A stretch of 64,000 nt of DNA, taken from Pedobacter frigidisoli. Its GTDB lineage: Bacteria; Bacteroidota; Bacteroidia; Sphingobacteriales; Sphingobacteriaceae. Of the stretch, positions 28,288-36,087 are shown piece by piece. A model generated the notes under the pieces. The model saw only the letters and a program-made list of their open reading frames with translations, made no database searches and was not told the origin of the DNA. Every line of letters starts with the position of its first letter. The first letter of the stretch is position 1. The position numbers were made by a program, and so were the translations under genes. Location: contig NZ_SJSN01000003.1 of the NCBI RefSeq assembly GCF_004331675.1, positions 62,001 to 126,000 on the forward strand, read 5' to 3'.

Positions 28288-28312
28288 TAATTTGTTATTT
28301 GTTTGTACGCCT

Positions 28313-28476
28313 CGTCATTACGAGGCACGAAGCAATCTTATTTATTTAACGTCTATCGCATTAGGATTGCTTCGTTCCTCGCAATGACGGATTGGTTAAA
28401 CTAATTTTTATTTCGTTTCGTGAAGACACGAACCGAGACTTTATGCCTATTGCCATGGTTTGTGTCTTCACGAACC
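28313..28476. repeat. Two tandem palindromic repeats between nuoJ and nuoI
   Basis: The first (28313-28389) has CGTCATTACGAGGCACGAAG at its left end and the inverse, ending CTCGCAATGACG, at its right, related to the element at 3813-3948. The second (28411-28476) has TTTCGTGAAGACACGAACC inverted as GGTTTGTGTCTTCACGAA, and recurs between nuoG and nuoF. Both are in a transcribed spacer, so they will fold in the nuo mRNA. Confidence 0.85.
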
Positions 28477-28481
28477 ATATT

Positions 28482-28985
28482 TTATTTTTTCATCTCCAAC
28501 GGTGCCTCAACCAACTTATCCTTACCGTAAATGAAATCCTTACGTAAATAATCTGCAGGTACAATTGGTCCGTCTAAATAAATTGCCTCTTTCGGACAAG
28601 CCTCTTCACATAATCCACAGAAGATGCAACGCAACATATTAATTTCATAAGTTGCCGCATATTTTTCCTCACGGTATAAATCTTTCTCTTCAGGTTTACG
28701 TTCTGCGGCAATCATGGTAATTGCTTCAGCGGGGCAAGATAACGCACATAAGCCGCAAGCGGTACAACGCTCTTTTCCATTCTCATCACGTTTAAGTGAG
28801 TGCATCCCTCTAAAGTTTGCAGAGAATTCGCGTTCTACTTCCGGATATCTTATTGTAGCCTCTTTTTTGAATAAGTGGCTGATGGTGATGCCCATACCTT
28901 TTGCAATTGCAGGCAGGTATATTCGCTCCATAAAGCTCAAAGGCTTTTGCTCCAGTACTTTTTTCTTGTTACTTAATGATTCCAT
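28482..28985 (-). CDS. nuoI: NADH-quinone oxidoreductase subunit I
   Basis: Ferredoxin-like subunit that carries electrons toward the quinone site. Two 4Fe-4S motifs, CTACGLCALSCP and CIFCGLCEEACP, hold clusters N6a and N6b. The frame is open for 27 codons upstream of ATG 28985 and would overlap nuoH; MESLSNKKKV at 28985, 2 bases after the nuoH stop, is the better start, giving 167 residues. Confidence 0.95.
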   Translation of the reverse strand: MESLSNKKKVLEQKPLSFMERIYLPAIAKGMGITISHLFKKEATIRYPEVEREFSANFRGMHSLKRDENGKERCTACGLCALSCPAEAITMIAAERKPEEKDLYREEKYAATYEINMLRCIFCGLCEEACPKEAIYLDGPIVPADYLRKDFIYGKDKLVEAPLEMKK

Positions 28986-28987
28986 AA

Positions 28988-30025
28988 TTAAAACTTCTCT
29001 ATAATCGCAATCACAACCCCGGTTATTATAATATTGGCAATCGCCAAAGGTATCAAACCTTTCCAACCTAAATTCATCAATTGGTCATAACGGAAACGAG
29101 GGATTGTCCAACGTACCCACATAAAGAAAAAGATGAAGAAGAATATCTTCGCAAATAAAATAGCTGTTCCGAATAATGGCGCCCAAGTCGGCCCCAGCAA
29201 TGTTGCCATATAATCCATTCCCGGATAGTTATATCCACCAAAATATAATGTTGCCATTACTGCTGATGAAACAAACATATTGATGTATTCAGCGAACAGG
29301 TAAAAACCTAATTTCATTGATGAATACTCTGTGTGATAACCACCAATTAATTCCGTTTCACATTCAGGTAAATCGAATGGTGCACGGTTAGTTTCAGCAA
29401 AAGAACAAACCATAAAGATTAAAAATCCCAATGGTTGATATAAAACATTCCAATGCCAACCATGTTGCTGGTCTACAATTTCCTTTAAGCTTAAAGTATT
29501 TGTCATTAAAAGCAAAGCGATGATTGATAATCCCATCGCGATTTCATAACTGATATTTTGCGATGCAGCACGAATAGCACTCAATAAAGAATACTTATTG
29601 TTAGATGCCCAGCCACCAATCATTACACCGTAAACACCTAATGAAACCACACCGAAGATGTACAAAACACCAACGTTGATATCGGATACTTGAAGAGGTA
29701 CAATTTTATCGCCGATTAGCATTGGGCTTCCCCATGGAATAACAGCGGTACCAATACAGGCGCAAAGCAATGCTAAACCAGGACCAGCGATGAATAACCA
29801 TTTGCTCGATGTTGTCGGAATAATTTCCTCTTTCATAAACATCTTTAATCCGTCGGCCAAGGGCTGTAAAATACCAAAGGGACCAGCTCTATCAGGACCT
29901 AAACGGTCTTGAAGATATGCTGCGACCTTACGTTCCGCATAAGTAGAATACATGGCAATTACCAAGCTGATACCGAAAATTACCGCTACCAGAATAAATT
30001 TCTCTATGATAAAACCTGTATCCAT
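28988..30025 (-). CDS. nuoH: NADH-quinone oxidoreductase subunit H
   Basis: Membrane subunit at the junction with the peripheral arm that helps form the quinone tunnel; 345 residues with about eight helices. Conserved segments are ERKVAAYLQDRLGPDRAGPFG, FAETNRAPFDLPECETELIGGYHTEYS and RFRYDQLMNLGWK. It overlaps the nuoG stop by one base. Confidence 0.97.
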   Translation of the reverse strand: MDTGFIIEKFILVAVIFGISLVIAMYSTYAERKVAAYLQDRLGPDRAGPFGILQPLADGLKMFMKEEIIPTTSSKWLFIAGPGLALLCACIGTAVIPWGSPMLIGDKIVPLQVSDINVGVLYIFGVVSLGVYGVMIGGWASNNKYSLLSAIRAASQNISYEIAMGLSIIALLLMTNTLSLKEIVDQQHGWHWNVLYQPLGFLIFMVCSFAETNRAPFDLPECETELIGGYHTEYSSMKLGFYLFAEYINMFVSSAVMATLYFGGYNYPGMDYMATLLGPTWAPLFGTAILFAKIFFFIFFFMWVRWTIPRFRYDQLMNLGWKGLIPLAIANIIITGVVIAIIEKF

Positions 30026-31035
30026 TAGTATTTAACTGTTTTATGTAATTCAACTTCATTTGCAGCTTGCAATGCCTGATTAGGCTGGATAACATGCAAA
30101 GGTTTTAATGTTTCGTAATGGTTCGATGCGATTACCGAAGTATCATCAATATGAGTAGGATGTTCAATAACCCAATCAGAAGTTGCTTTTTTATCGAAAC
30201 GGCAAGTGTTACAGATAAATTCTTCTACTTCTCCAAATTGGTCCTTACGAGCTGTAACACGTAAAACATCTTCACCTTTATACCAAAGCGTTACTTTACC
30301 ATTGCATTTGTCATGGCCGCAATCACGGTGTGCATCAACTGGTTTGGTAAACCAAACACGATTTTTGAAACGGAAAGTTTTATCCGTTAAAGCACCAACA
30401 GGACAAACATCGATTACGTTTCCAGAGAAATCGTTATCAACAGCTTGTTGGATATAAGTCGAAATTTCTGAATGGTCGCCACGGTTTAAAATACCATGGA
30501 CACGTTTGTTTGTAATCTGGTCTGCAGTGAAAACACATCGATAGCACAGAATACAGCGATTCATGTGCAACTGAATTTTATCACCAATATCAATACGTTC
30601 GAAAGTACGACGCTCAAACTCATAACGGGTTTTTTGCAAACCATGCTCGTAACCTAAATTTTGTAGATCACATTCACCAGCCTGGTCACAAACAGGGCAA
30701 TCTAAAGGGTGGTTAATCAATAAAATTTCTACCACACCTGCTCGTGCCTCTAAAACTTCCGGAGAGGTAATGTTCAACACTTCCATACCATCCATTACTG
30801 TTGTACGGCAAGATGCAACCAATTTTGGCATAGGGCGTGGGTCTTTTTCCGAACCTTTTGTTACTTTAACAATACAGGTACGGCATTTACCACCACTGCC
30901 TTCTAACTTAGAATAATAGCACATCGCTGGTGGAACGATATCACCTCCAATTTGCCTTGCAGCATTTAGGATAGTGGTTCCGTTATCAACCTCTACTGTT
31001 ATTCCGTCTATCGTAACCTTAACTTTTTCACTCAT
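30025..31035 (-). CDS. nuoG: NADH-quinone oxidoreductase subunit G, short form (Fe-S domains only)
   Basis: 336 residues, versus about 900 in E. coli. It contains the N-terminal 2Fe-2S domain (CYYSKLEGSGGKCRTC and a later Cys), the HPLDCPVCDQAGEC cluster (N5-type), and CILCYRC ... DVCPVGA (N4-type). It ends after an extra Cys group (CGHDKC, CNTC). The molybdopterin-oxidoreductase-like C-terminal domain is missing. The frame is intact and the next gene overlaps it by one base, so this is a natural short form; from memory, Bacteroidota commonly have it. It sits between a repeat-filled gap and nuoH. Confidence 0.92.
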   Translation of the reverse strand: MSEKVKVTIDGITVEVDNGTTILNAARQIGGDIVPPAMCYYSKLEGSGGKCRTCIVKVTKGSEKDPRPMPKLVASCRTTVMDGMEVLNITSPEVLEARAGVVEILLINHPLDCPVCDQAGECDLQNLGYEHGLQKTRYEFERRTFERIDIGDKIQLHMNRCILCYRCVFTADQITNKRVHGILNRGDHSEISTYIQQAVDNDFSGNVIDVCPVGALTDKTFRFKNRVWFTKPVDAHRDCGHDKCNGKVTLWYKGEDVLRVTARKDQFGEVEEFICNTCRFDKKATSDWVIEHPTHIDDTSVIASNHYETLKPLHVIQPNQALQAANEVELHKTVKY

Positions 31036-31063
31036 GGTTAATGATAATCTTATTTTTTTGTCT

Positions 31064-31136
31064 CGCCTTGGTTCGTGTCTCCACGAACCAATTCTATATT
31101 TTTATGTTTCGTTTCGTGAAGACACCAACCGAGGCA
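31064..31136. repeat. Palindromic repeat between nuoG and nuoF
   Basis: GCCTTGGTTCGTGTCTCCAC (from 31065) is inverted at 31107-31135 (GTGAAGACACCAACCGAGGC at its right end). It is the same family as 28411-28476 and is in the transcribed spacer of the nuo operon. Confidence 0.8.
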
Positions 31137-31153
31137 AATGAACCGAGGAAAAA

Positions 31154-32521
31154 TTATTTTTCTTCCGTTACCGGAGCTTTTTCAATCGGCACAGCATAAT
31201 TTGCGATGCCATAGTTTTGCGTTTGGCTTTTAATTGGCTCTTTAATATGCCATTCAAACTCATCTCTAAAGTGACGAATTGCACTTGCAACCGGCCAAGC
31301 TGCCGCATCACCCAAAGGGCAAATGGTATTACCTTCAATTTTACGTTGGATATCCCAAAGTAAGTCCACATCGCTAATCGTTCCATGACCATGCTCGATT
31401 TTGTGTAATACTTTTTCCATCCATCCGGTACCTTCGCGGCAAGGCGAACATTGTCCGCAACTTTCGTGATGATAAAAACGGGCGAAGTTCCAGGTATTGC
31501 GAACAATACATTGGTCTTCATCAAAAGCGATAAAACCACCCGAACCCATCATGGTTCCTGTAGCAAATCCACCCTCAGATAAAGATTCGTAACTCATTAA
31601 ACGAGGTTCGCCGTTAGCATACTTTAAAGTCAGATTAGCCGGTAGAATTGGCACAGATGAACCACCTGCAACCGTTGCTTTTAATCTTTTACCATTAGCA
31701 ATGCCACCACAATATTCATCAGAATAGATAAATTCCTCCACCGGTAAGCCTAATTCGATTTCATATACACCTGGCTTTACTAAATTACCTGATGCTGATA
31801 TTAACTTTGTACCTGTACTTCTACCGATACCAATTTTTGCATATTCTTCGCCACCATCATTAATAATGGGTACAACTGCAGCAATCGACTCCACATTATT
31901 AACTACTGTCGGACAACCGTACAAACCAGCGATTGCGGGAAATGGTGGTTTAATCCTTGGATTACCTCTTTTACCTTCAAGAGATTCTAACAATGCAGTT
32001 TCTTCACCACAAATGTAAGCGCCACCACCCGGCTGAACATATAACTCTAAATCGTAACCTGTTCCTAAAATGTTTTTACCTAACCACCCTGCAGCCTTTG
32101 CCTCAGCAATTGCTTTTTCCAGAATACGGATTTGAGGCATCATCTCACCACGAACGTAGATGTATGAGACCTTTGCACCCAAGGCAAAACTGGCAACAAT
32201 CATCCCCTCAATTAATGCATGGGGAATGTAGGTCATCAAATAACGGTCTTTGAAAGTTCCTGGCTCAGATTCATCAGCATTGCAAACCAAATAACGTGCA
32301 ACTCCTTCTGGTTTAGCCAAAAAACTCCATTTCATCCCCGTTGGGAAACCCGCACCACCACGACCGCGTAAGCCAGATTTCTTAACTTCTTCAACAATCT
32401 CTTCAGGTGTTAAAGTTTTAAGGGCTTTTTCCACGGCACGGTACCCACCTTTTTGGCGATAGACCTCAAGTGTATTGATGCCTGGTACGTTTATATGCTC
32501 AAGTAATAATTTACGACTCAT
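31154..32521 (-). CDS. nuoF: NADH-quinone oxidoreductase subunit F
   Basis: NADH-binding flavoprotein subunit, 455 residues. Visible are [15 protein letters not shown] (FMN/NADH site), the glycine-rich [18 protein letters not shown], and the 4Fe-4S (N3) ligands [12 protein letters not shown] plus TICPLGD. It is flanked on both sides by palindromic repeat spacers. Confidence 0.97.
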   Translation of the reverse strand: MSRKLLLEHINVPGINTLEVYRQKGGYRAVEKALKTLTPEEIVEEVKKSGLRGRGGAGFPTGMKWSFLAKPEGVARYLVCNADESEPGTFKDRYLMTYIPHALIEGMIVASFALGAKVSYIYVRGEMMPQIRILEKAIAEAKAAGWLGKNILGTGYDLELYVQPGGGAYICGEETALLESLEGKRGNPRIKPPFPAIAGLYGCPTVVNNVESIAAVVPIINDGGEEYAKIGIGRSTGTKLISASGNLVKPGVYEIELGLPVEEFIYSDEYCGGIANGKRLKATVAGGSSVPILPANLTLKYANGEPRLMSYESLSEGGFATGTMMGSGGFIAFDEDQCIVRNTWNFARFYHHESCGQCSPCREGTGWMEKVLHKIEHGHGTISDVDLLWDIQRKIEGNTICPLGDAAAWPVASAIRHFRDEFEWHIKEPIKSQTQNYGIANYAVPIEKAPVTEEK

Positions 32522-32528
32522 TATTTTT

Positions 32529-32600
32529 TACCCCTAAATCCCCTAAAGGGGACTTTATCCCCTCGTTGTTAAACTCCCCCTTCAGGGGGCCGGGGGGTTA
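32529..32600. repeat. GC-rich palindromic repeat between nuoF and nuoE
   Basis: ACCCCTAAATCCCCTAAAGG (32530-32549) is followed after a short spacer by the related inverse CTCCCCCTTCAGGGGGCC, ending in GGGGGGTTA. Inner palindromes CCCCTAAAGGGG and CCCCCTTCAGGGGG are obvious against the AT-rich background. Half-copies occur at 3776-3800 and 34381-34410. Confidence 0.85.
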
Positions 32601-33110
32601 TTTATTTTTCAAATCTTCAATCAATTTATCTACACTCTCGGTAGTTAAGTTTTCGTAGAAAGTATATTCCGGGCTAATCTGTAATACCGGACCGAAACCG
32701 CAGGCAGCCAAACACTCAACTCCTCTAAAGCTGAATAAACCATCTGCTGTAATTTCGCCTTCTTTAACGCCTAACTTGCTTTCCAAGTGGTCTAATATTT
32801 TTTCAGCGCCAACTAAACAACATGGTCCAGTACGGCAAACTTCCATTGCATATTTACCTTGAGGCTTTAAGAAATACATACTGTAAAAAGTAGCAACTTC
32901 GTAAACTTCAATCGGCTGAATTTTTAAGTATTCTGCAACTTTATCCATTGCCGAAGTACTTACCCAAAGAAATTCCGCCTGTACCAAATGTAATAGTGGT
33001 AACAAAGCCGATTTACTTTTATCTGCCGGATAACGGGTAATTACATCATCAAACTTGGCAAGCAACTCTGATGAGAACACTACAGGTGTTTGTTCTTCTA
33101 CTTTAAGCAT
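32598..33110 (-). CDS. nuoE: NADH-quinone oxidoreductase subunit E
   Basis: Thioredoxin-like 2Fe-2S subunit (cluster N1a), 170 residues. Cluster ligands are seen in CRTGPC and CLAAC, with GVECLAACGFGPVLQI around the second pair. The N-terminal helical domain has the YEVATFYSMY motif. It overlaps the end of nuoD by 8 bases. Confidence 0.96.
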   Translation of the reverse strand: MLKVEEQTPVVFSSELLAKFDDVITRYPADKSKSALLPLLHLVQAEFLWVSTSAMDKVAEYLKIQPIEVYEVATFYSMYFLKPQGKYAMEVCRTGPCCLVGAEKILDHLESKLGVKEGEITADGLFSFRGVECLAACGFGPVLQISPEYTFYENLTTESVDKLIEDLKNK

Positions 33111-34317
33111 CTAATTCTCCTGCAATAATATTCATACTACTCATGTTGATAATGGCATCGGATAATAGCATACCCTCGCTCATCGGTGCAAACATTTGGT
33201 AATTTACAAAACTCGGTCTGCGGAAATGTAAGCGATAAGGTGTACGTCCGCCATCGTTTATCAAATAGAAGCCTAATTCACCATTTCCACCCTCAACAGC
33301 GTGATAAACTTCAGCTTTTGGAGCATCAATTTCGCCCATCACAATTTTAAAGTGATAGATTAATGCTTCCATGTTGTTGTAAACTTCTTGTTTCGGAGGA
33401 AGATAAAATTCAGGAACATCAGCATGAAAGATACCTTTTTGTTCTGATTTAATTTTTTCTAATGCTTGCTCAACAATGCGCAAACTTTGCCACATCTCTT
33501 CATTACGAACAAGATATCTATCATAAATATCACCACTCGTTCCCACCGGAACTTCAAAATCGAAATCCTGATAAGAAGAATATGGGTCGCTTACACGAAC
33601 ATCGTAATCTACACCCGTAGCACGTAAAAGCGGGCCAGTCCAACTGTATTCTAAAGCTGTTTCTTTAGTTACTTCAGCGACTCCAGCTGTTCTATCTATA
33701 AAAATACGGTTACGGCTTAAAAGGTTTTCGAACTCTTTTAATGCCACTGGAAATTCTTTCAAAAATTTATTGATTTTCGCAAAAGCGATTTCATTAAAAT
33801 CTCTTTCAAAACCACCAATACGGCCAATATTTGTTGTTAAACGAGCGCCACAAACTTCTTCAAAGATTTCGTAAATATGCTCACGAAATTGAAAAAGGTA
33901 AAGGAAAGTTGTTGTTGCGCCTGTATCCTGACCGATAATCGTATTACAGATAATGTGGTCGGAGATACGAGAAAGTTCCATAATGATTACGCGAAGATAA
34001 TCTACACGCTTAGGCATTTGGATGTTCAACAATTTCTCAACCGTCATGTGCCAACCCATGTTGTTAATGGGAGAAGAGCAATAGTTTAACCGGTCGGTAA
34101 GTGGGGTGATTTGATAAAAAGGGCGATGCTCGGCAATCTTTTCGAAAGCACGGTGAATATACCCAATTGTAGAAACGCCGCTTACAATACGTTCGCCGTC
34201 TAATTGCAAAACGTTTTGAAAAACGCCGTGGGTTGCAGGGTGCGTTGGACCTAAGTTTAAGGTTACCAGCTCACTTTGCGGGTCGTTATCTGTAAATACC
34301 GGATGGTTATGATTCAT
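33103..34317 (-). CDS. nuoD: NADH-quinone oxidoreductase subunit D
   Basis: 49-kDa-type subunit, 404 residues, which shapes the quinone-binding pocket with NuoB. NLGPTHPATHG near the N-terminus holds the quinone-site His. IGYIHRAFEK, GWHMTVEKLLNIQMP, RIGGFERD and the C-terminal region are conserved. It is separate from nuoC, unlike the E. coli fusion. The nuoE start lies inside its 3' end. Confidence 0.97.
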   Translation of the reverse strand: MNHNHPVFTDNDPQSELVTLNLGPTHPATHGVFQNVLQLDGERIVSGVSTIGYIHRAFEKIAEHRPFYQITPLTDRLNYCSSPINNMGWHMTVEKLLNIQMPKRVDYLRVIIMELSRISDHIICNTIIGQDTGATTTFLYLFQFREHIYEIFEEVCGARLTTNIGRIGGFERDFNEIAFAKINKFLKEFPVALKEFENLLSRNRIFIDRTAGVAEVTKETALEYSWTGPLLRATGVDYDVRVSDPYSSYQDFDFEVPVGTSGDIYDRYLVRNEEMWQSLRIVEQALEKIKSEQKGIFHADVPEFYLPPKQEVYNNMEALIYHFKIVMGEIDAPKAEVYHAVEGGNGELGFYLINDGGRTPYRLHFRRPSFVNYQMFAPMSEGMLLSDAIINMSSMNIIAGELDA

Positions 34318-34410
34318 AGACCTTAATTCCGCAATTCGGAACTCCTTTCAAATTTATTAATTATTTACTTTTATATCTGTCCTAATTCCCCTTTAGGGGC
34401 AAGGGGTTTA
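34318..34410. repeat. Half-copy of the CCCCTTTAGGGG repeat between nuoD and nuoC
   Basis: The 90-base spacer holds TTCCGCAATTCGGAA (a palindrome near 34327) and CCTAATTCCCCTTTAGGGGC (34381-34400) followed by AAGGGG. The second is half of the element seen whole between nuoF and nuoE. Confidence 0.65.
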
Positions 34411-34908
34411 CCTTCCAAAAAATTCGTCTTTTTTATCTACTCTATTCGGGTCTTCCAATGGATATTGTTTTAACATCGGGTGAACACCTAAATCATCCAT
34501 ATTTAAGATACGGCGCAAATCTGGATGACCTTCAAACTTAACCCCGAACAAATCGTATGTTTCACGCTCCATCCAGTTAGCACCTTTCCAAACCGTAGTT
34601 GCTGTTTGGATAGTTGGATTTTGTTCAGAAATAAAAACTTTAATTCTAATCCTAACTTTTTCAACCATATTATTCAGGTGATAAACAACAGCAATACCAT
34701 GATCTTTCCCAGGATAGTGAACTGCTGTGATATCAGTCAGGAAATTAAACTTTAATTCCTCTTTCAAGAACGATAAAACATTTACAATAACATCTTTGGT
34801 AGTTGCAAAAGTTAGCATACCATAAGGCTCAGAAACAGCAGTTACTTTTTCGCCAAACTTATCACTAAGCTTTGCAAGGATATCGTTATTTAGCGTCGTT
34901 TCTTCCAT
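34408..34908 (-). CDS. nuoC: NADH-quinone oxidoreductase subunit C
   Basis: 30-kDa-type peripheral subunit, 166 residues. The family motif ERETYDLFGVKFEGHPDLRRILNMDDL is near the C-terminus. The ATG overlaps the nuoB stop by one base. Confidence 0.96.
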   Translation of the reverse strand: MEETTLNNDILAKLSDKFGEKVTAVSEPYGMLTFATTKDVIVNVLSFLKEELKFNFLTDITAVHYPGKDHGIAVVYHLNNMVEKVRIRIKVFISEQNPTIQTATTVWKGANWMERETYDLFGVKFEGHPDLRRILNMDDLGVHPMLKQYPLEDPNRVDKKDEFFGR

Positions 34909-35450
34909 TATTTAATGCCGTATTGACCTAAAAGTTCTTTATAATAATCAGAGTTTCTTCTTCTGCCAGATTCATTTCTAACCAAATCCTGAATACGCTG
35001 GAAACCATCTAGAATAGCTTCTGGTCTTGGCGGGCAGCCAGGAACATAAACATCCACCGGAATAACCTCATCAATACCTTGCAAAACAGAATAAGTATCG
35101 AAAATACCTCCGCTACTTGCACAAGCACCAACAGCCATCACCCAACGTGGCTCTGCCATTTGGATATAAACTTGTTTCAACACTGGAGCCATTTTTTTAG
35201 CAATGGTACCCATCACCATTAAAACATCGGCCTGACGAGGAGAAAAACTCAAACGCTCTGCACCGAAACGACCTAAATCGTAGTGAGAACCCATAGTTGC
35301 CATAAACTCAATTCCACAACAAGATGTTGCAAAAGGTAATGGCCATAATGAATTTGAGCGAGCCAAACCAATCACTTTATCCATCGAAGTGGCAAAGAAA
35401 CCAGACCCTTCTATTCCTGGAGGCGCATCAACTATATTAATTTCACTCAT
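34908..35450 (-). CDS. nuoB: NADH-quinone oxidoreductase subunit B
   Basis: PSST-type subunit with the last Fe-S cluster (N2) before quinone, 180 residues. [14 protein letters not shown] has the adjacent cysteines, and ACASSGG and [10 protein letters not shown] supply the others. The frame is open 15 codons further upstream, but [10 protein letters not shown] at 35450 is the sensible start. That open stretch lies over a terminator-like hairpin. Confidence 0.96.
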   Translation of the reverse strand: MSEINIVDAPPGIEGSGFFATSMDKVIGLARSNSLWPLPFATSCCGIEFMATMGSHYDLGRFGAERLSFSPRQADVLMVMGTIAKKMAPVLKQVYIQMAEPRWVMAVGACASSGGIFDTYSVLQGIDEVIPVDVYVPGCPPRPEAILDGFQRIQDLVRNESGRRRNSDYYKELLGQYGIK

Positions 35451-35460
35451 GTTTATAAAC

Positions 35461-35500
35461 AAAAAATGCTCATTCCTTTGCAGAATGAGCAACAAATTTA
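35461..35500 (-). promoter_or_regulatory. Possible attenuator between nuoA and nuoB: -7-like box plus terminator-shaped hairpin
   Basis: On the minus strand TAAATTTG (35493-35500) fits the -7 consensus, with a poor -33. It is followed by TGCTCATTC (35483-35491), a 7-base loop, GAATGAGCA (35467-35475) and six T (35461-35466). The run ends 10 bases before the nuoB ATG. This has the shape of an intrinsic terminator inside the operon, so it may trim or tune nuoB-N relative to nuoA. Confidence 0.5.
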
Positions 35501-35633
35501 CAATATTTTAAAGGCAATTAAACTAGCTTAACTCGATTTAGAACCTTTCTAAATAAATAACTCAGTACCCAGTTGTCAATTTTCAGTTTGTAGTTACAGG
35601 TTTAATAACCGCCGTTAAAAACTGGAAACTGAA

Positions 35634-36005
35634 CTAGTTCCAGTCTAAAACTTTTTTCTTGATCACATAGATGAAACCCAACAATAGTGTGCCCATAAAA
35701 ATGAACATTTCGATCATTCCATCCATTTTTAAAGCTCTAAAGTTTACCGCCCAGGGATACATGAAGATAACCTCAATATCAAAAAGCACAAATAAAATAG
35801 CAACTACAAAATACTTAATAGAAAATGGTTGACGAGCATTACCTACTGATTTTACACCAGCCTCAAAAGTCTCCAGTTTATCGCTTGTTTTACGTTTAGG
35901 ACCTAGAAAGTGTGTTGCAACTAAAGTAGTTACTACGAAACCTAAGGCAACAACTACTTGAAAAATGATTGGTAAAAAATCTATTGCTGTACTTTGCGCT
36001 TGCAT
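35634..36005 (-). CDS. nuoA: NADH-quinone oxidoreductase subunit A
   Basis: Three-helix membrane subunit, 123 residues. The loop LETFEAGVKSVGNARQPFSIKYFVVAILFVLFDIEVIFMYPW has the conserved Glu/Asp residues. ATG 36005 is preferred over a start 7 codons upstream that would overlap the promoter. It is the first gene of the nuo operon and lies 183 bases from nuoB. Confidence 0.95.
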   Translation of the reverse strand: MQAQSTAIDFLPIIFQVVVALGFVVTTLVATHFLGPKRKTSDKLETFEAGVKSVGNARQPFSIKYFVVAILFVLFDIEVIFMYPWAVNFRALKMDGMIEMFIFMGTLLLGFIYVIKKKVLDWN

Positions 36006-36022
36006 AATCTTTATTTTCTGAT

Positions 36023-36055
36023 GCAAAAGTAAAAGAAAAAGGCAGAGTAACCAAA
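36023..36055 (-). promoter_or_regulatory. Promoter of the nuo operon (Bacteroidota -33/-7 type)
   Basis: On the minus strand TTTG (36052-36055), 20 bases of spacer, then TACTTTTG (36024-36031) matches the TTTG-N19/21-TAnnTTTG consensus exactly. Initiation should fall about 10 bases before the nuoA ATG. The -33 element is the loop of the terminator of the upstream operon. Confidence 0.8.
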
Positions 36056-36066
36056 CTCTGCCTTTT
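36037..36066 (-). terminator. Terminator of the exbB-TPR operon
   Basis: AAAAGGCAGAG (36056-36066 on the minus strand) pairs with CTCTGCCTTTT (36037-36047), loop of 8 bases, then more T. It ends the TPR-protein transcript and overlaps the nuo promoter. Confidence 0.85.
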
Positions 36067-36087
36067 CTAAATTATTTAACTATCGAA

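Noticed and set aside
28313..32600. Repeated sequences in nuo gaps considered as CRISPR or transposon remains
   Set aside because: They are inverted pairs, single per gap, without regular spacers or transposase fragments. REP-like elements fit better.
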